Shown one piece after another: positions 35,737-43,574 of a DNA stretch of 55,336 bases (positions are counted from its first letter, which is position 1; each line of letters opens with the position of its first letter). The position numbers and the translations under genes are program-made. The notes beneath the pieces were generated by a model. The model worked only from the letters and a program-made list of their open reading frames with translations. It was not told the origin of the DNA and ran no database searches. The stretch spans positions 1 to 55,336 of the forward strand of contig NZ_CAJYOJ010000009.1 of the NCBI RefSeq assembly GCF_913776295.1, given 5' to 3'. This stretch comes from an uncultured Pedobacter sp. GTDB lineage: Bacteria; Bacteroidota; Bacteroidia; Sphingobacteriales; Sphingobacteriaceae.

Positions 35737-36243
35737 TCAATTATCAAGTTGTGGTATCGTTGACGCTTTGGCAGCTTCGATATAAAGGAAAACCTGATTA
35801 ATGCAAGCAGTTAAATGTTCATTCACATCATGTTCCCAAAACCGCATTACGGTATATCCTTTAGCCTCAAGCTGTTGATTAACATATCTATCGCGTTGCA
35901 TGTTCCGCTCAATCTTCGGAATCCAAAAACCAGAATTTGTTTTTATAGTAGATTTCCTTTCATCCCATTTGTAACCGTGCCAAAAATCGCCATCAACAAA
36001 TATGGCCAGCCTGTATTTATTGATCACTACATCTGGCTTGCCTGGAAAATTTTTAGGATGAATCCTGAACCTAATATTTTTAGCCCAAAGTGCCTGACGC
36101 AATTTTAATTCCGGCAAACTATTTTTTGCCTTAATTTTCGCCATATTTTTGCTTCGCTGCGTAGTTGTATAAAAACCAGCGCTTTCTTCAAAGCGGGGAA
36201 CTTTAATATCTTCTTCCTGATATGGTTTGGGCTCCATGATCAT
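35737..36243 (-). CDS. vsr: Vsr-like DNA mismatch endonuclease
   Basis: 168 aa from the ATG at 36243, preceded by AAGGG; the ATG at 36237 is an alternative. Very-short-patch-repair endonuclease fold: RSKNMAKIKAKNSLPELKLRQALW, then GKPDVVINKYRLAIFVDGDFWHGY with the metal-site Asp, and RFWEHDVNEH near the end. Vsr nicks beside T in T:G mismatches left by deaminated 5-methylcytosine. Two oddities: there is no cytosine methyltransferase gene anywhere in the window, and the Cys/His zinc ligands that follow FWH in the E. coli enzyme are replaced (GDFWHGYKW). It could be an orphan repair enzyme or act in another role. Confidence 0.85.
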   Translation of the reverse strand: MIMEPKPYQEEDIKVPRFEESAGFYTTTQRSKNMAKIKAKNSLPELKLRQALWAKNIRFRIHPKNFPGKPDVVINKYRLAIFVDGDFWHGYKWDERKSTIKTNSGFWIPKIERNMQRDRYVNQQLEAKGYTVMRFWEHDVNEHLTACINQVFLYIEAAKASTIPQLDN

Positions 36244-36313
36244 GATAACCCTTGATAAATGCAAATTGTTTAGAATGCTGTTACAACGAAACAAAAGGTA
36301 ACAACCTAAGCAC

Positions 36314-36337
36314 CTCCTTATTTTGAAGGAGGTGGGC
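36314..36337. repeat. Hairpin with embedded AAGGAGGTG
   Basis: CACCTCCTT pairs with AAGGAGGTG around ATTTTG, with partly pairing AAGC/GCTT arms outside. It lies upstream of vsr on the other side from the PAP2 gene. Similar hairpins are common dispersed units in Bacteroidota (from memory, not checked). Confidence 0.5.
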
Positions 36338-36402
36338 TTGGGCCGAAGCGTTAATACAAAAAGTATAATTTGAAATAAATTGCCGAAAGGTGAGCTTTTT
36401 CA

Positions 36403-36427
36403 GTTGGCAGAATTCAATTCTGCCAAC
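36403..36427. promoter_or_regulatory. 25-bp perfect palindrome
   Basis: GTTGGCAGAATT, one C, then the exact reverse complement. It lies in the 440-nt gap between divergent vsr and PAP2 genes. Perfect symmetry with no loop favours a protein-binding site or a mobile-element relic over a terminator. No second copy is seen in the window. Confidence 0.55.
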
Positions 36428-36511
36428 CTCATAAGCATAGATATCCTTATTATCTGAACCAAATATTAGAATTCATTTCAAGATCTCCCAATAGATTATA
36501 TAGATAGGTGT

Positions 36512-36546
36512 ATTTCCTTGATGAAACGTTCAATTTCCTTGATGAA
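36512..36546 (+). repeat. Tandem direct repeat, 21-nt period
   Basis: ATTTCCTTGATGAA occurs at 36512-36525 and again at 36533-36546, one 21-nt period apart (two helical turns). It is upstream of the PAP2 promoter and could be paired activator sites. Confidence 0.5.
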
Positions 36547-36634
36547 TCTTTTTGAAGTTTTCAGTTAAGTATCACTTAAATTAAAATTTACAGTTCTTGT
36601 TTATCAATTACCGTCATGGCAAAAGCCAAAACTT

Positions 36635-36667
36635 TTTGCATCTATTGGTATAAAATCCATAGTTTTG
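36635..36667 (+). promoter_or_regulatory. Promoter of PAP2 phosphatase gene
   Basis: TTTG at 36635-36638 and TAGTTTTG (perfect TAnnTTTG) at 36660-36667, 21 nt apart. The start of transcription near 36674 lies inside the longer open frame, so translation should begin at the ATG at 36688. Confidence 0.65.
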
Positions 36668-36687
36668 GTATTTATCAACTTATACCT

Positions 36688-37320
36688 ATGCCTTTGAAAC
36701 GAAATACGCTACTCTTTATACTTGCCTTACTTATTGCTGCTTTTACCTGTTTAAGTTTCTTTATCGCACAACATCCCATACTTGATTTTGACATAAAAAC
36801 TTCTTTGTTCATTCAGCAGTTTCACACAGAATGGCTAGATAAATTAATGCTGGCCATCAGCTTTTTTGGCGAACTCCCCTATTCCTTGCTATCGGTCGTT
36901 ATAGTGGCAATCGTATTTTATCAACAGCAATTTAAACGCGAAGGAATATTCATTTCGACTGTTCTATTATCCGGATTAATTATCCTGGGCATAAAAAATG
37001 TAATTAACCGTCCGCGCCCTACTGCATTTTACGTACGGCTGGTAGAGGTAAACCGTTTTCAAAGTTATCCCAGCGGACACGTACTCTCCTACACACTATT
37101 TTTTGGGTTTCTGATCATTTTAATGAATACACTGAAAGATGTGCCAAAGCTGACTAGAAACATAGTAACCTACACTTCAGCATTTTTAATGGTTAGCATT
37201 GCCCCATCCAGAATTTACCTGGGTGCACATTGGTTTACAGATACCGTTGGCGGCTTCCTGCTCGGATTGATCTGCCTTTACCCACTCTGCTATTTTTATT
37301 TTAAGAAGAAAAAAGATTAA
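36688..37320 (+). CDS. PAP2-family membrane phosphatase
   Basis: 210 aa from the ATG at 36688. About six membrane helices and the three acid-phosphatase motifs: KNVINRPRP (residues about 113-121), PSGH (about 140-143) and SRIYLGAHWFTD (about 177-188). It removes phosphate from lipid substrates such as undecaprenyl pyrophosphate or phosphatidylglycerol phosphate at the outer face of the inner membrane; the exact substrate is not readable. The stop codon overlaps the stop of the convergent Crp/Fnr gene (shared TTAA). Confidence 0.9.
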   Translation: MPLKRNTLLFILALLIAAFTCLSFFIAQHPILDFDIKTSLFIQQFHTEWLDKLMLAISFFGELPYSLLSVVIVAIVFYQQQFKREGIFISTVLLSGLIILGIKNVINRPRPTAFYVRLVEVNRFQSYPSGHVLSYTLFFGFLIILMNTLKDVPKLTRNIVTYTSAFLMVSIAPSRIYLGAHWFTDTVGGFLLGLICLYPLCYFYFKKKKD

Positions 37321-37925
37321 GCTTTTGCCTGTAATTTTTCTTTCTTCCTTATCCTGCTTAAAGTTTCGACCCTCATCCCTAAGTAGCTAGCCAAAAATTT
37401 TAGCGGAACTCTAGAATTTATTGTGGAATAGCCGGTTTTAAACTGCTTGTACCTAATTTCGGCCGAAGGAATTCGTGATAGGACAGAGCGCTCTTGCGAC
37501 AGGTGGTAATGTATAGCCAACAACTTTCTGGCTAAAATGTTGGTTTCGGGAAATTGTTCATACATATCGTCAATAAAACGATACGGGAGAATCAGTAATT
37601 CTGACTCTTCCAATGCCTGATAATGTTCCTGGTAAGTTGGAATTACTGTCCCATGATTTCTGATCGTCCCCATCAGGTGATGCTCATTTATAAACCTTGC
37701 CGTAATATCTCTTCCCTCATCAAATATAAAAGCCCGTACCAAACCTTTAACAATAAAGAACAAACAATCTTCACAAATATGGCTGGCGTTAGCTAAAATC
37801 TCATTTTTACGCATGGCTATCTTAAAAGTTGCTTTCTTCCCCAGATCAGTTATTTCTTTTTTCAGGGGCTGCAGCTCATTTAAATACCTGATAAGCGCAT
37901 CACCTTCATTATAGGCATCTGTCAT
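37317..37925 (-). CDS. Crp/Fnr-family transcriptional regulator
   Basis: 202 aa from the ATG at 37925 (upstream frame to 38003 is hydrophobic and not conserved-looking). An N-terminal cyclic-nucleotide-binding-like barrel (about 30-125: ICEDCLFFIVKGLVRAFIFDEGRDITARFINE), a connecting helix, and a C-terminal helix-turn-helix VPLKFLASYLGMRVETLSRIRKK (about 173-195). The cAMP-contact residues of E. coli CRP are not preserved, so the ligand is unknown. Such short Crp-like regulators are numerous in Sphingobacteriaceae. Convergent with PAP2, divergent from the HAD gene. Confidence 0.85.
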   Translation of the reverse strand: MTDAYNEGDALIRYLNELQPLKKEITDLGKKATFKIAMRKNEILANASHICEDCLFFIVKGLVRAFIFDEGRDITARFINEHHLMGTIRNHGTVIPTYQEHYQALEESELLILPYRFIDDMYEQFPETNILARKLLAIHYHLSQERSVLSRIPSAEIRYKQFKTGYSTINSRVPLKFLASYLGMRVETLSRIRKKEKLQAKA

Positions 37926-38102
37926 GTTAGTTATTATGGGTTTAATCGTGAAATGATGAATCCTTAAGATGATCCAAAAGATGAAAACGAGCTTAACTGC
38001 CAAAAATTACATTTGAAATTATATTTTTTTATTTGCTGATTTTGGTACGTTTTGAGCATTGAATTTTATCTATTTGCTATCGAATTAACAGGTTTTAACG
38101 TA

Positions 38103-38798
38103 ATGATGAAAAAATCTGATAATTTTGACGGTATGATACACGATAAAACCAAAGCTTTTCTTTTTGATCTTAACGGCACCATGATTAATGATATGGATTT
38201 TCATAATCATGCCTGGCACACTATACTTACACAGGATTTAGGTGCAAGTATAAGCTTCGATGCCGTTAAAAAACAGATGTATGGTAAAAATCAAGATCTG
38301 CTGGAGCGTGTTTTTGGTGTCGGCCATTTCTCGCAGGAACAAATTGATCAGATTTCCATTGAAAAAGAACACAGATATCAGGCAGCATATCGAAAACATC
38401 TGGCATTAATAGCCGGATTAGATGATTTTTTGGAAAAAGCAAAACAATCAGGTATCCAAATGGCCATTGGCTCAGCAGCCATTCCTTTTAACATTAACTT
38501 TGTGCTCGATAACTTACACATCCGCTCTTATTTTGAGGCCATAGTAAGTGCCGAAGATGTGGTGAATAGTAAACCCGATCCGGAAACCTTTAATAAAGGG
38601 GCCGAAATTTTAGGTGTTGCAGCTAACCAATGTATCGTGTTTGAAGATGCACCAAAGGGAGTTGAAGCTGCACAAAATGCCGGAATGAAGTGTGTTGTGC
38701 TGACTACCATGCACACCAAAGAAGAATTTTCTGCTTACCATAACATCATTGCCTTTATAGAAGATTATACAGATCCCGTTTTACAGAAACTTTTTTAA
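38103..38798 (+). CDS. HAD-superfamily phosphatase, beta-phosphoglucomutase-like
   Basis: 231 aa from the ATG at 38103 (38106 and 38133 are alternatives; the longer frame starts with TTG at 38052). HAD motif I reads FDLNGTMIND: the nucleophile Asp is there, but the second Asp of DxD is Asn. Cap with HNHAWH follows; motif II is IGSAA, motif III Lys in NSKPDPETF, motif IV EDAPKGVEAA. Order and length match the beta-phosphoglucomutase/sugar-phosphatase subgroup. The Asn change could lower phosphatase activity; similar DxN variants occur in Bacteroidota as far as I recall. A strong terminator follows. Confidence 0.88.
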   Translation: MMKKSDNFDGMIHDKTKAFLFDLNGTMINDMDFHNHAWHTILTQDLGASISFDAVKKQMYGKNQDLLERVFGVGHFSQEQIDQISIEKEHRYQAAYRKHLALIAGLDDFLEKAKQSGIQMAIGSAAIPFNINFVLDNLHIRSYFEAIVSAEDVVNSKPDPETFNKGAEILGVAANQCIVFEDAPKGVEAAQNAGMKCVVLTTMHTKEEFSAYHNIIAFIEDYTDPVLQKLF

Positions 38799-38802
38799 GA
38801 TA

Positions 38803-38832
38803 GGATACGGCCTTTCACCACAGGCCGTATCC
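38803..38832. terminator. Bidirectional terminator between HAD and galM
   Basis: GGATACGGCCT (38803-38813) pairs perfectly with AGGCCGTATCC (38822-38832), between convergent genes; TTTTTT precedes it at 38791-38796 within the HAD 3' end. Confidence 0.75.
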
Positions 38833-38868
38833 ATCAGCTAAATTTCATAACAATACGGTTGCAATAAC

Positions 38869-40041
38869 TTATTTGCTAAATTTATATATTGAACTTGTTT
38901 TATACACCTGGCCTGGTTTCAAAACCGTTGATGGAAAAGCGGGCTGATTGGGTGAATCAGGAAAGTGTTGCGTTTCCATGGCAATTGCAGTCCTGAAATC
39001 ATCTTTAGCGCCACTTTTAAAGGTGTTTTTACTTTGCATAAAATTTCCGCTATAAAACTGCAAACCGGGTTCCTGCGTATAAATATCCATGATGATGCCC
39101 GACTGGTCTCCTTTCACCGTGGCTGCATGAAACATGCCCATTCCTTTGGTATTATTAAGCACATAATTGTGATCATAACCTTTACCAAACGTTAATTGTT
39201 GGTTTTTATCGTTTATCCGTGCACCTATAGTAGTTGCCTTGGTAAAATCAAAAGGTGTACCTTTAACCTTTTCTATTTTCCCTGTCGGAATCAAAGTAGA
39301 ATCAACAGGTGTATATTCATCTGCATAAATCTTAACCTCATGATTCAAAATCTCGCCGCTTCCATCTCCATTTAAATTAAAAAATGCGTGATTGGTTAAA
39401 TTTACCACCGTAGTTTGATCTGTTTTCGCCTCATAGTCCATTTTCAGTTCGTTATCATCCGTCAGGGTATAGGTTACCTTAACATCCAAATTGCCAGGAA
39501 AATTTTCATCGCCGTCTTTTGACAGATACTGAAGTACTAAAGTATTGGCATTGGGCTGACTAGCGTCCCAAACCACATATTGATAGCCCTTTTTCCCACC
39601 ATGCAGGGTATTTTGTCCGTTATTGGTAAAAAGTGAATATGTTTTTCCTTCCAGTGTGAATTTACCTTTTGCAATACGGTTACCAAAACGACCAATCGTA
39701 GCGCCAAAATAAGGTTCGGTAGATTTTTCATAATCGCCTATGCTTTTAAAACCCACCACTACATCAACCATTTTACCATTTTTATCCGGCATTAATAAAC
39801 TAACCAGCCTACCGCCATAGTTGGTAAAAATCGCTTCTGCACCATTCTTGTTTTTCAAAGTGTACAATGCTGTTTTTCTACCGTCAATTTCCTTTCTAAA
39901 AGAATCGGCAGCTAATTTAACAACGGCTACAGATTTACTTTTTAAAGTATCTGTTGTGGAAGATTTCTGGTTCCCGGATTGGCAGGATGCAAATCCTACG
40001 GTAGCCAATACGCTCAGGCTCATCAATAATCGTGGTTTCAT
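38869..40041 (-). CDS. galM: Aldose 1-epimerase, lipoprotein
   Basis: 390 aa. Interconverts alpha and beta anomers of galactose, glucose and related sugars. A lipoprotein signal (MSLSVLATVGFASC, Cys near residue 20) puts it in the envelope. The GalM beta-sandwich motifs are present: NRIAKGKF, LHGGKKGYQ, the catalytic His in NLTNHAFFNL and Glu in QEPGLQFYSGNF near the C-terminus. Exported GalM is common in Bacteroidota where it prepares sugars for uptake. Single gene; the terminator at 38803 ends it. Confidence 0.94.
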   Translation of the reverse strand: MKPRLLMSLSVLATVGFASCQSGNQKSSTTDTLKSKSVAVVKLAADSFRKEIDGRKTALYTLKNKNGAEAIFTNYGGRLVSLLMPDKNGKMVDVVVGFKSIGDYEKSTEPYFGATIGRFGNRIAKGKFTLEGKTYSLFTNNGQNTLHGGKKGYQYVVWDASQPNANTLVLQYLSKDGDENFPGNLDVKVTYTLTDDNELKMDYEAKTDQTTVVNLTNHAFFNLNGDGSGEILNHEVKIYADEYTPVDSTLIPTGKIEKVKGTPFDFTKATTIGARINDKNQQLTFGKGYDHNYVLNNTKGMGMFHAATVKGDQSGIIMDIYTQEPGLQFYSGNFMQSKNTFKSGAKDDFRTAIAMETQHFPDSPNQPAFPSTVLKPGQVYKTSSIYKFSK

Positions 40042-40397
40042 AAATTATATTTGGTTTAGATTTAAAATAACAGATTAATTAATCTTACAAATAAAACGAT
40101 TTAGATGAACTTAAACGTATATTTACAGCAATTATTTACTTAACAGGCCAGCAACGACACAATTTGTAGAAACCTGATTACAAAATGTGGAAGGATAACC
40201 TTAATTTCAGTTTTGGGAAAAGAATATGATAGGGCAATTCATGTTTCACTGCTAACTAAAGCTGAACCTTTAATCAGATTTAAATCTCACTAAAGCAACA
40301 TGTTTCGCCAATTGCTTATTAAAGATGATAATATCTTAATGAAGATCAATAAAAATCCGCCGAAACTGATTATTATTGCGGCAACGGAAACTCAAAT
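40042..40397. other. Divergent intergenic region galM / aldo-keto reductase
   Basis: About 350 AT-rich bases carrying the promoters of both genes. No perfect TAnnTTTG box or strong hairpin is evident, and no short gene. Confidence 0.4.
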
Positions 40398-41387
40398 ATG
40401 AAACATAGCATTTCAAGCAATCGTTACGACAAAATGGCCTATCGCCGCTGTGGAAACAGTGGATTGAAGTTACCGGCCATATCACTAGGTTTGTGGCATA
40501 ATTTCGGACATGTAAATGTTTATGAAAACAGCAAAAACCTGATCTACACGGCTTTTAACCATGGAATTACCCACTTCGATTTAGCTAATAATTATGGACC
40601 GCCCCCTGGATCAGCCGAAGAAGTTTTCGGAAAAATACTTCAGGAAGATTTTAGGGGCTATCGCGATGAAATGATTATTTCAAGCAAAGCAGGCTATACC
40701 ATGTGGGATGGACCGTACGGAGATTGGGGTTCGAAAAAGTATTTGGTTTCCAGTTTAGATCAGAGCCTGAAACGGATGAAACTGGATTATGTAGATATAT
40801 TCTACCACCATCGTCCAGATCCTGAAACACCTTTAGAGGAAACTATGGGAGCTTTAAGCCTCTTAGTTAAGCAAGGAAAAGCGCTTTATGTGGGTATCTC
40901 AAATTATCAGGCCGCCGAGGCCGAAAAAGCGATTAAGATTTTAAAAGATAATGGTACGCCCTGTTTAATCCATCAGCCTAAATATTCGATGTTTGAACGT
41001 TGGGTAGAAGGTGGCTTGCTCGATGTTTTAGCGCAAAATGGCGTGGGCTGTATTCCGTTCTCCCCATTGGCGCAAGGTTTACTTACTGATAAATATTTAC
41101 ACGGCATTCCACCTGATTCGAGGGTAGCTACCAGCGGCATTTTTCTGAAAGAAGATCATATCACCCCTGAGAAATTAGCAATAATTGCCAAATTAAATGA
41201 CCTCGCTCAATCGCGTGGACAAAAATTGGCACAAATGGCTTTATCATGGATATTGAAAGATGATAGGGTTACAACTGTACTGATAGGTGCCAGTAAACCA
41301 GAACAAATCACGGATTCAATTAGAGCATTGGATAATGTTATATTTAACGAAGAGGAAATTAAGTTAATTGATGAGATTTTAGGTTAA
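40398..41387 (+). CDS. Aldo/keto reductase (YghZ-like)
   Basis: 329 aa TIM-barrel NADPH-dependent reductase. The N-terminal YRRCGNSGLKLPAISLGLWHNFG, catalytic Tyr in DLANNYGPPPGSAEE, Lys in IISSKAGYTMWDGPYGDWGSKKY and His in IFYHHRPD place it in the YghZ subgroup (L-glyceraldehyde 3-phosphate and methylglyoxal reductases). NADP-binding residues are in GASKPEQI. Stands alone, with a hairpin-bearing repeat downstream. Subgroup call is strong; the true substrate here is inferred. Confidence 0.92.
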   Translation: MKHSISSNRYDKMAYRRCGNSGLKLPAISLGLWHNFGHVNVYENSKNLIYTAFNHGITHFDLANNYGPPPGSAEEVFGKILQEDFRGYRDEMIISSKAGYTMWDGPYGDWGSKKYLVSSLDQSLKRMKLDYVDIFYHHRPDPETPLEETMGALSLLVKQGKALYVGISNYQAAEAEKAIKILKDNGTPCLIHQPKYSMFERWVEGGLLDVLAQNGVGCIPFSPLAQGLLTDKYLHGIPPDSRVATSGIFLKEDHITPEKLAIIAKLNDLAQSRGQKLAQMALSWILKDDRVTTVLIGASKPEQITDSIRALDNVIFNEEEIKLIDEILG

Positions 41388-41403
41388 AAACTAAAAAAAA
41401 ACG

Positions 41404-41517
41404 TCATCTTGATCCGATAGTTGTGGGATAAAGTTAAGATGATTTATAAGTTTTCCTTTTCCCGTCGTTATTCACGAACACTTCGTGGTTCCCATCCGAT
41501 AGTTAGCCATCGGATGG
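41404..41517. repeat. REP-like cluster with TTCGTGGTTC hairpin
   Basis: CATCTT...AAGATG hairpin (41404-41441) is followed by TTCGTGGTTC (41482-41491) and the stem CCATCCGAT/ATCGGATGG (41492-41517). The TTCGTGGTTCCCATCCGATAG block recurs at 54640-54660. Confidence 0.7.
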
Positions 41518-41607
41518 AATAGGGATTGACACCAACTTCATCATGTGTTATAAAACCAAATGAGATTAAAAAGGTTTAAGACATGAATCTATTACATTTC
41601 TTCATTT

Positions 41608-42549
41608 ATGGCAAGAGCCAATAATTCTATATATAGCGCTTTAGCGGCAAATTTATTAATCGCAGTAACCAAATTTATAGCTGGGGCTTTTACCAACAGC
41701 TCATCGATGATCGCAGAAGGTATACACTCTACAGTAGATACCAGTAACCAGCTTTTATTGCTTTACGGACTCAAAAGAAGTGTTAAACCACCTGATAAAT
41801 CACGCCCGTTCGGTTATGGTAAAGAGTTGTATTTCTGGTCGTTTATCGTATCCATCATGATTTTTGGTTTAGGTGGTGTCGTTTCAATTTCGCAAGGCAT
41901 TGCACATATCCGTCGGCCTGAAGTTCTAGGAAATCCCACATGGAATTATGTGGTACTGGGTTTATCCTTCATTTTTGAAGGTACCTCATTACTCATTGCA
42001 ATCAAAGAATTCAACAAAACACGCAAAGGTTTACCCTGGTGGAAAGCCATTATCAAAAGTAAAGACCCCTCTGGCTTTTTGGTGCTTTTTGAAGACGGAG
42101 CCGCAGTTTTAGGATTAGTAATTGTTTTTATTTTCATGGTGCTGAGCCATAACTTAAACTTACCCTTTTTAGATGGCATGGCTTCGGTTTTGGTAGGTAC
42201 CCTTTTAATTTTTGTATCGTTTATATTAGCAAGAGAAAGCCGTAGCCTGTTAATGGGCGAAGGTTTAACGCCTGAAACGCAGCAAAAAATTAAAAATCTG
42301 GTGGAAAACGATCAGGATGTGATTACGGTAACCAGCATTTTATCTCAATATCAATCACCAAAGGAGGTATTATTGGTACTTATCCTTACTTTTAGAGCAG
42401 AATTGGATACCACGGATTTAACTAATGCAATTGACAGGCTGAGAGATAAAGTTAAAGCAGAATTTAATGTAATTAAGTTCGTAATTATCCAGCCGCAGTC
42501 TGCTGAAGTAAAAGAAAATGATTTTAGCACAGATATTTACCTGCAGTAG
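41608..42549 (+). CDS. Cation diffusion facilitator family transporter
   Basis: 313 aa with about five to six membrane helices. CDF transporters export divalent metals (Zn, Fe, Mn, Co) in exchange for protons. Metal-site motifs: HSTVDTSN in helix 2 (His and Asp, near residues 40-44) and FEDGAAVLGL in helix 5 (near 168-177); the SRPFGYGKELYFWS loop between helices 2 and 3 is typical. The cytoplasmic C-terminal domain (about 210-313) ends in a beta-alpha-beta fold. A hairpin follows. Metal specificity cannot be read. Confidence 0.9.
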   Translation: MARANNSIYSALAANLLIAVTKFIAGAFTNSSSMIAEGIHSTVDTSNQLLLLYGLKRSVKPPDKSRPFGYGKELYFWSFIVSIMIFGLGGVVSISQGIAHIRRPEVLGNPTWNYVVLGLSFIFEGTSLLIAIKEFNKTRKGLPWWKAIIKSKDPSGFLVLFEDGAAVLGLVIVFIFMVLSHNLNLPFLDGMASVLVGTLLIFVSFILARESRSLLMGEGLTPETQQKIKNLVENDQDVITVTSILSQYQSPKEVLLVLILTFRAELDTTDLTNAIDRLRDKVKAEFNVIKFVIIQPQSAEVKENDFSTDIYLQ

Positions 42550-42565
42550 ACTTTTGTTTGTTTAC

Positions 42566-42602
42566 GGAGGAGACCTTAAGCAAAGCGCTGAAAATCTCCT
42601 CC
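42566..42602. terminator. Terminator between convergent CDF and oxidoreductase genes
   Basis: GGAGGAGA (42566-42573) pairs with TCTCCTCC (42595-42602) around a 21-nt loop, in the short gap between convergent genes. No strong T-run. Confidence 0.6.
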
Positions 42603-42630
42603 TTATATCAGATCTTCCCGGGAATTCGTG

Positions 42631-43560
42631 TTAAATGACTTGCAATATAATTTTTCCTCGCGTATGCCCCTGTTCGCTTTCTATTTGCGCTTGTTTTGCG
42701 CTGGTAAAAGGCAAAACCTTTTCAATAACAGGTTTAACTTTTCCTGAATCGATCAGATTGGCTATTTCCGATAATTGAGCAGGAACCGACTGTGTCGTGA
42801 AACCGATCAGGTGAACTTTTTTAGCCTTTGCTTCAGCGGTAAATTCAGGCATTAAAGTGGTCACTACCCTCCCACCATCTTTTAACACATTTAATGACTT
42901 AAGCTGTGTTTCTTTCCCAATGGTATCCAAAACAAGATCTACATCGTTCAACACAGACTCAAAATCTTCCATTTTATAATCTATCACCTCATCGGCGCCT
43001 AAACGCTTCAGAAAATCGGCATTGTTAGCTGATGCGGTACCGATTACATAAGCACCTTTCCATTTCGCAAATTGTACAGCATAAGTACCTACCCCACCTG
43101 CCGCCGCATGAATTAATACTTTTTGTCCTGCTTTTAGCAAACCGTAATCGAATAAGCCTTGCCATGCTGTTAAACCTGCCAGTGGTACAGCGGCTGCCTC
43201 AGTATGCCCTATGCTGGTTGGTTTGACACTAATGATATTGGCTTTTACTGTAATGTATTCGGCATAAGCGCCATTTTTTGTAGGATCGGGCCTTCCGTAC
43301 ACCTCATCTCCTTTTTTAAAGGCGCTCACTTTTTCACCGATATCTTCAAGGATACCAGAAACATCCCAGCCTAAGGTTAATGGTAATTTAGCCGGAAATT
43401 TATCCTTACGCAATCCCTCTCTAATTTTCCAGTCAACAGGATTAACACTGGTTGCATGCACTTTAATCAATACTTCATCGGGTGCCGGTTTAGGTACAGG
43501 AATTTCATCAATTGATAAAACTTCCGGGCCACCAAAATCATGGATTCTTACTGCTTTCAT
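42631..43560 (-). CDS. Quinone oxidoreductase-like MDR dehydrogenase
   Basis: 309 aa, zinc-free medium-chain dehydrogenase. N-terminal GroES-like half (MKAVRIHDFGGPEVLSIDEIPVPKP, NPVDWKIREG) and a Rossmann half with VLIHAAAGGVGTYAVQFAKWKG (about 145-166). It lacks the Cys cluster and catalytic Cys/His set of zinc alcohol dehydrogenases, fitting the NADP-dependent quinone oxidoreductase group that reduces quinones or enals. Starts 14 nt after the aldehyde dehydrogenase stop on the same strand; the two are probably one transcript dealing with reactive carbonyls (inference). Confidence 0.9.
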   Translation of the reverse strand: MKAVRIHDFGGPEVLSIDEIPVPKPAPDEVLIKVHATSVNPVDWKIREGLRKDKFPAKLPLTLGWDVSGILEDIGEKVSAFKKGDEVYGRPDPTKNGAYAEYITVKANIISVKPTSIGHTEAAAVPLAGLTAWQGLFDYGLLKAGQKVLIHAAAGGVGTYAVQFAKWKGAYVIGTASANNADFLKRLGADEVIDYKMEDFESVLNDVDLVLDTIGKETQLKSLNVLKDGGRVVTTLMPEFTAEAKAKKVHLIGFTTQSVPAQLSEIANLIDSGKVKPVIEKVLPFTSAKQAQIESEQGHTRGKIILQVI

Positions 43561-43574
43561 ATCGGGTTAGATTA

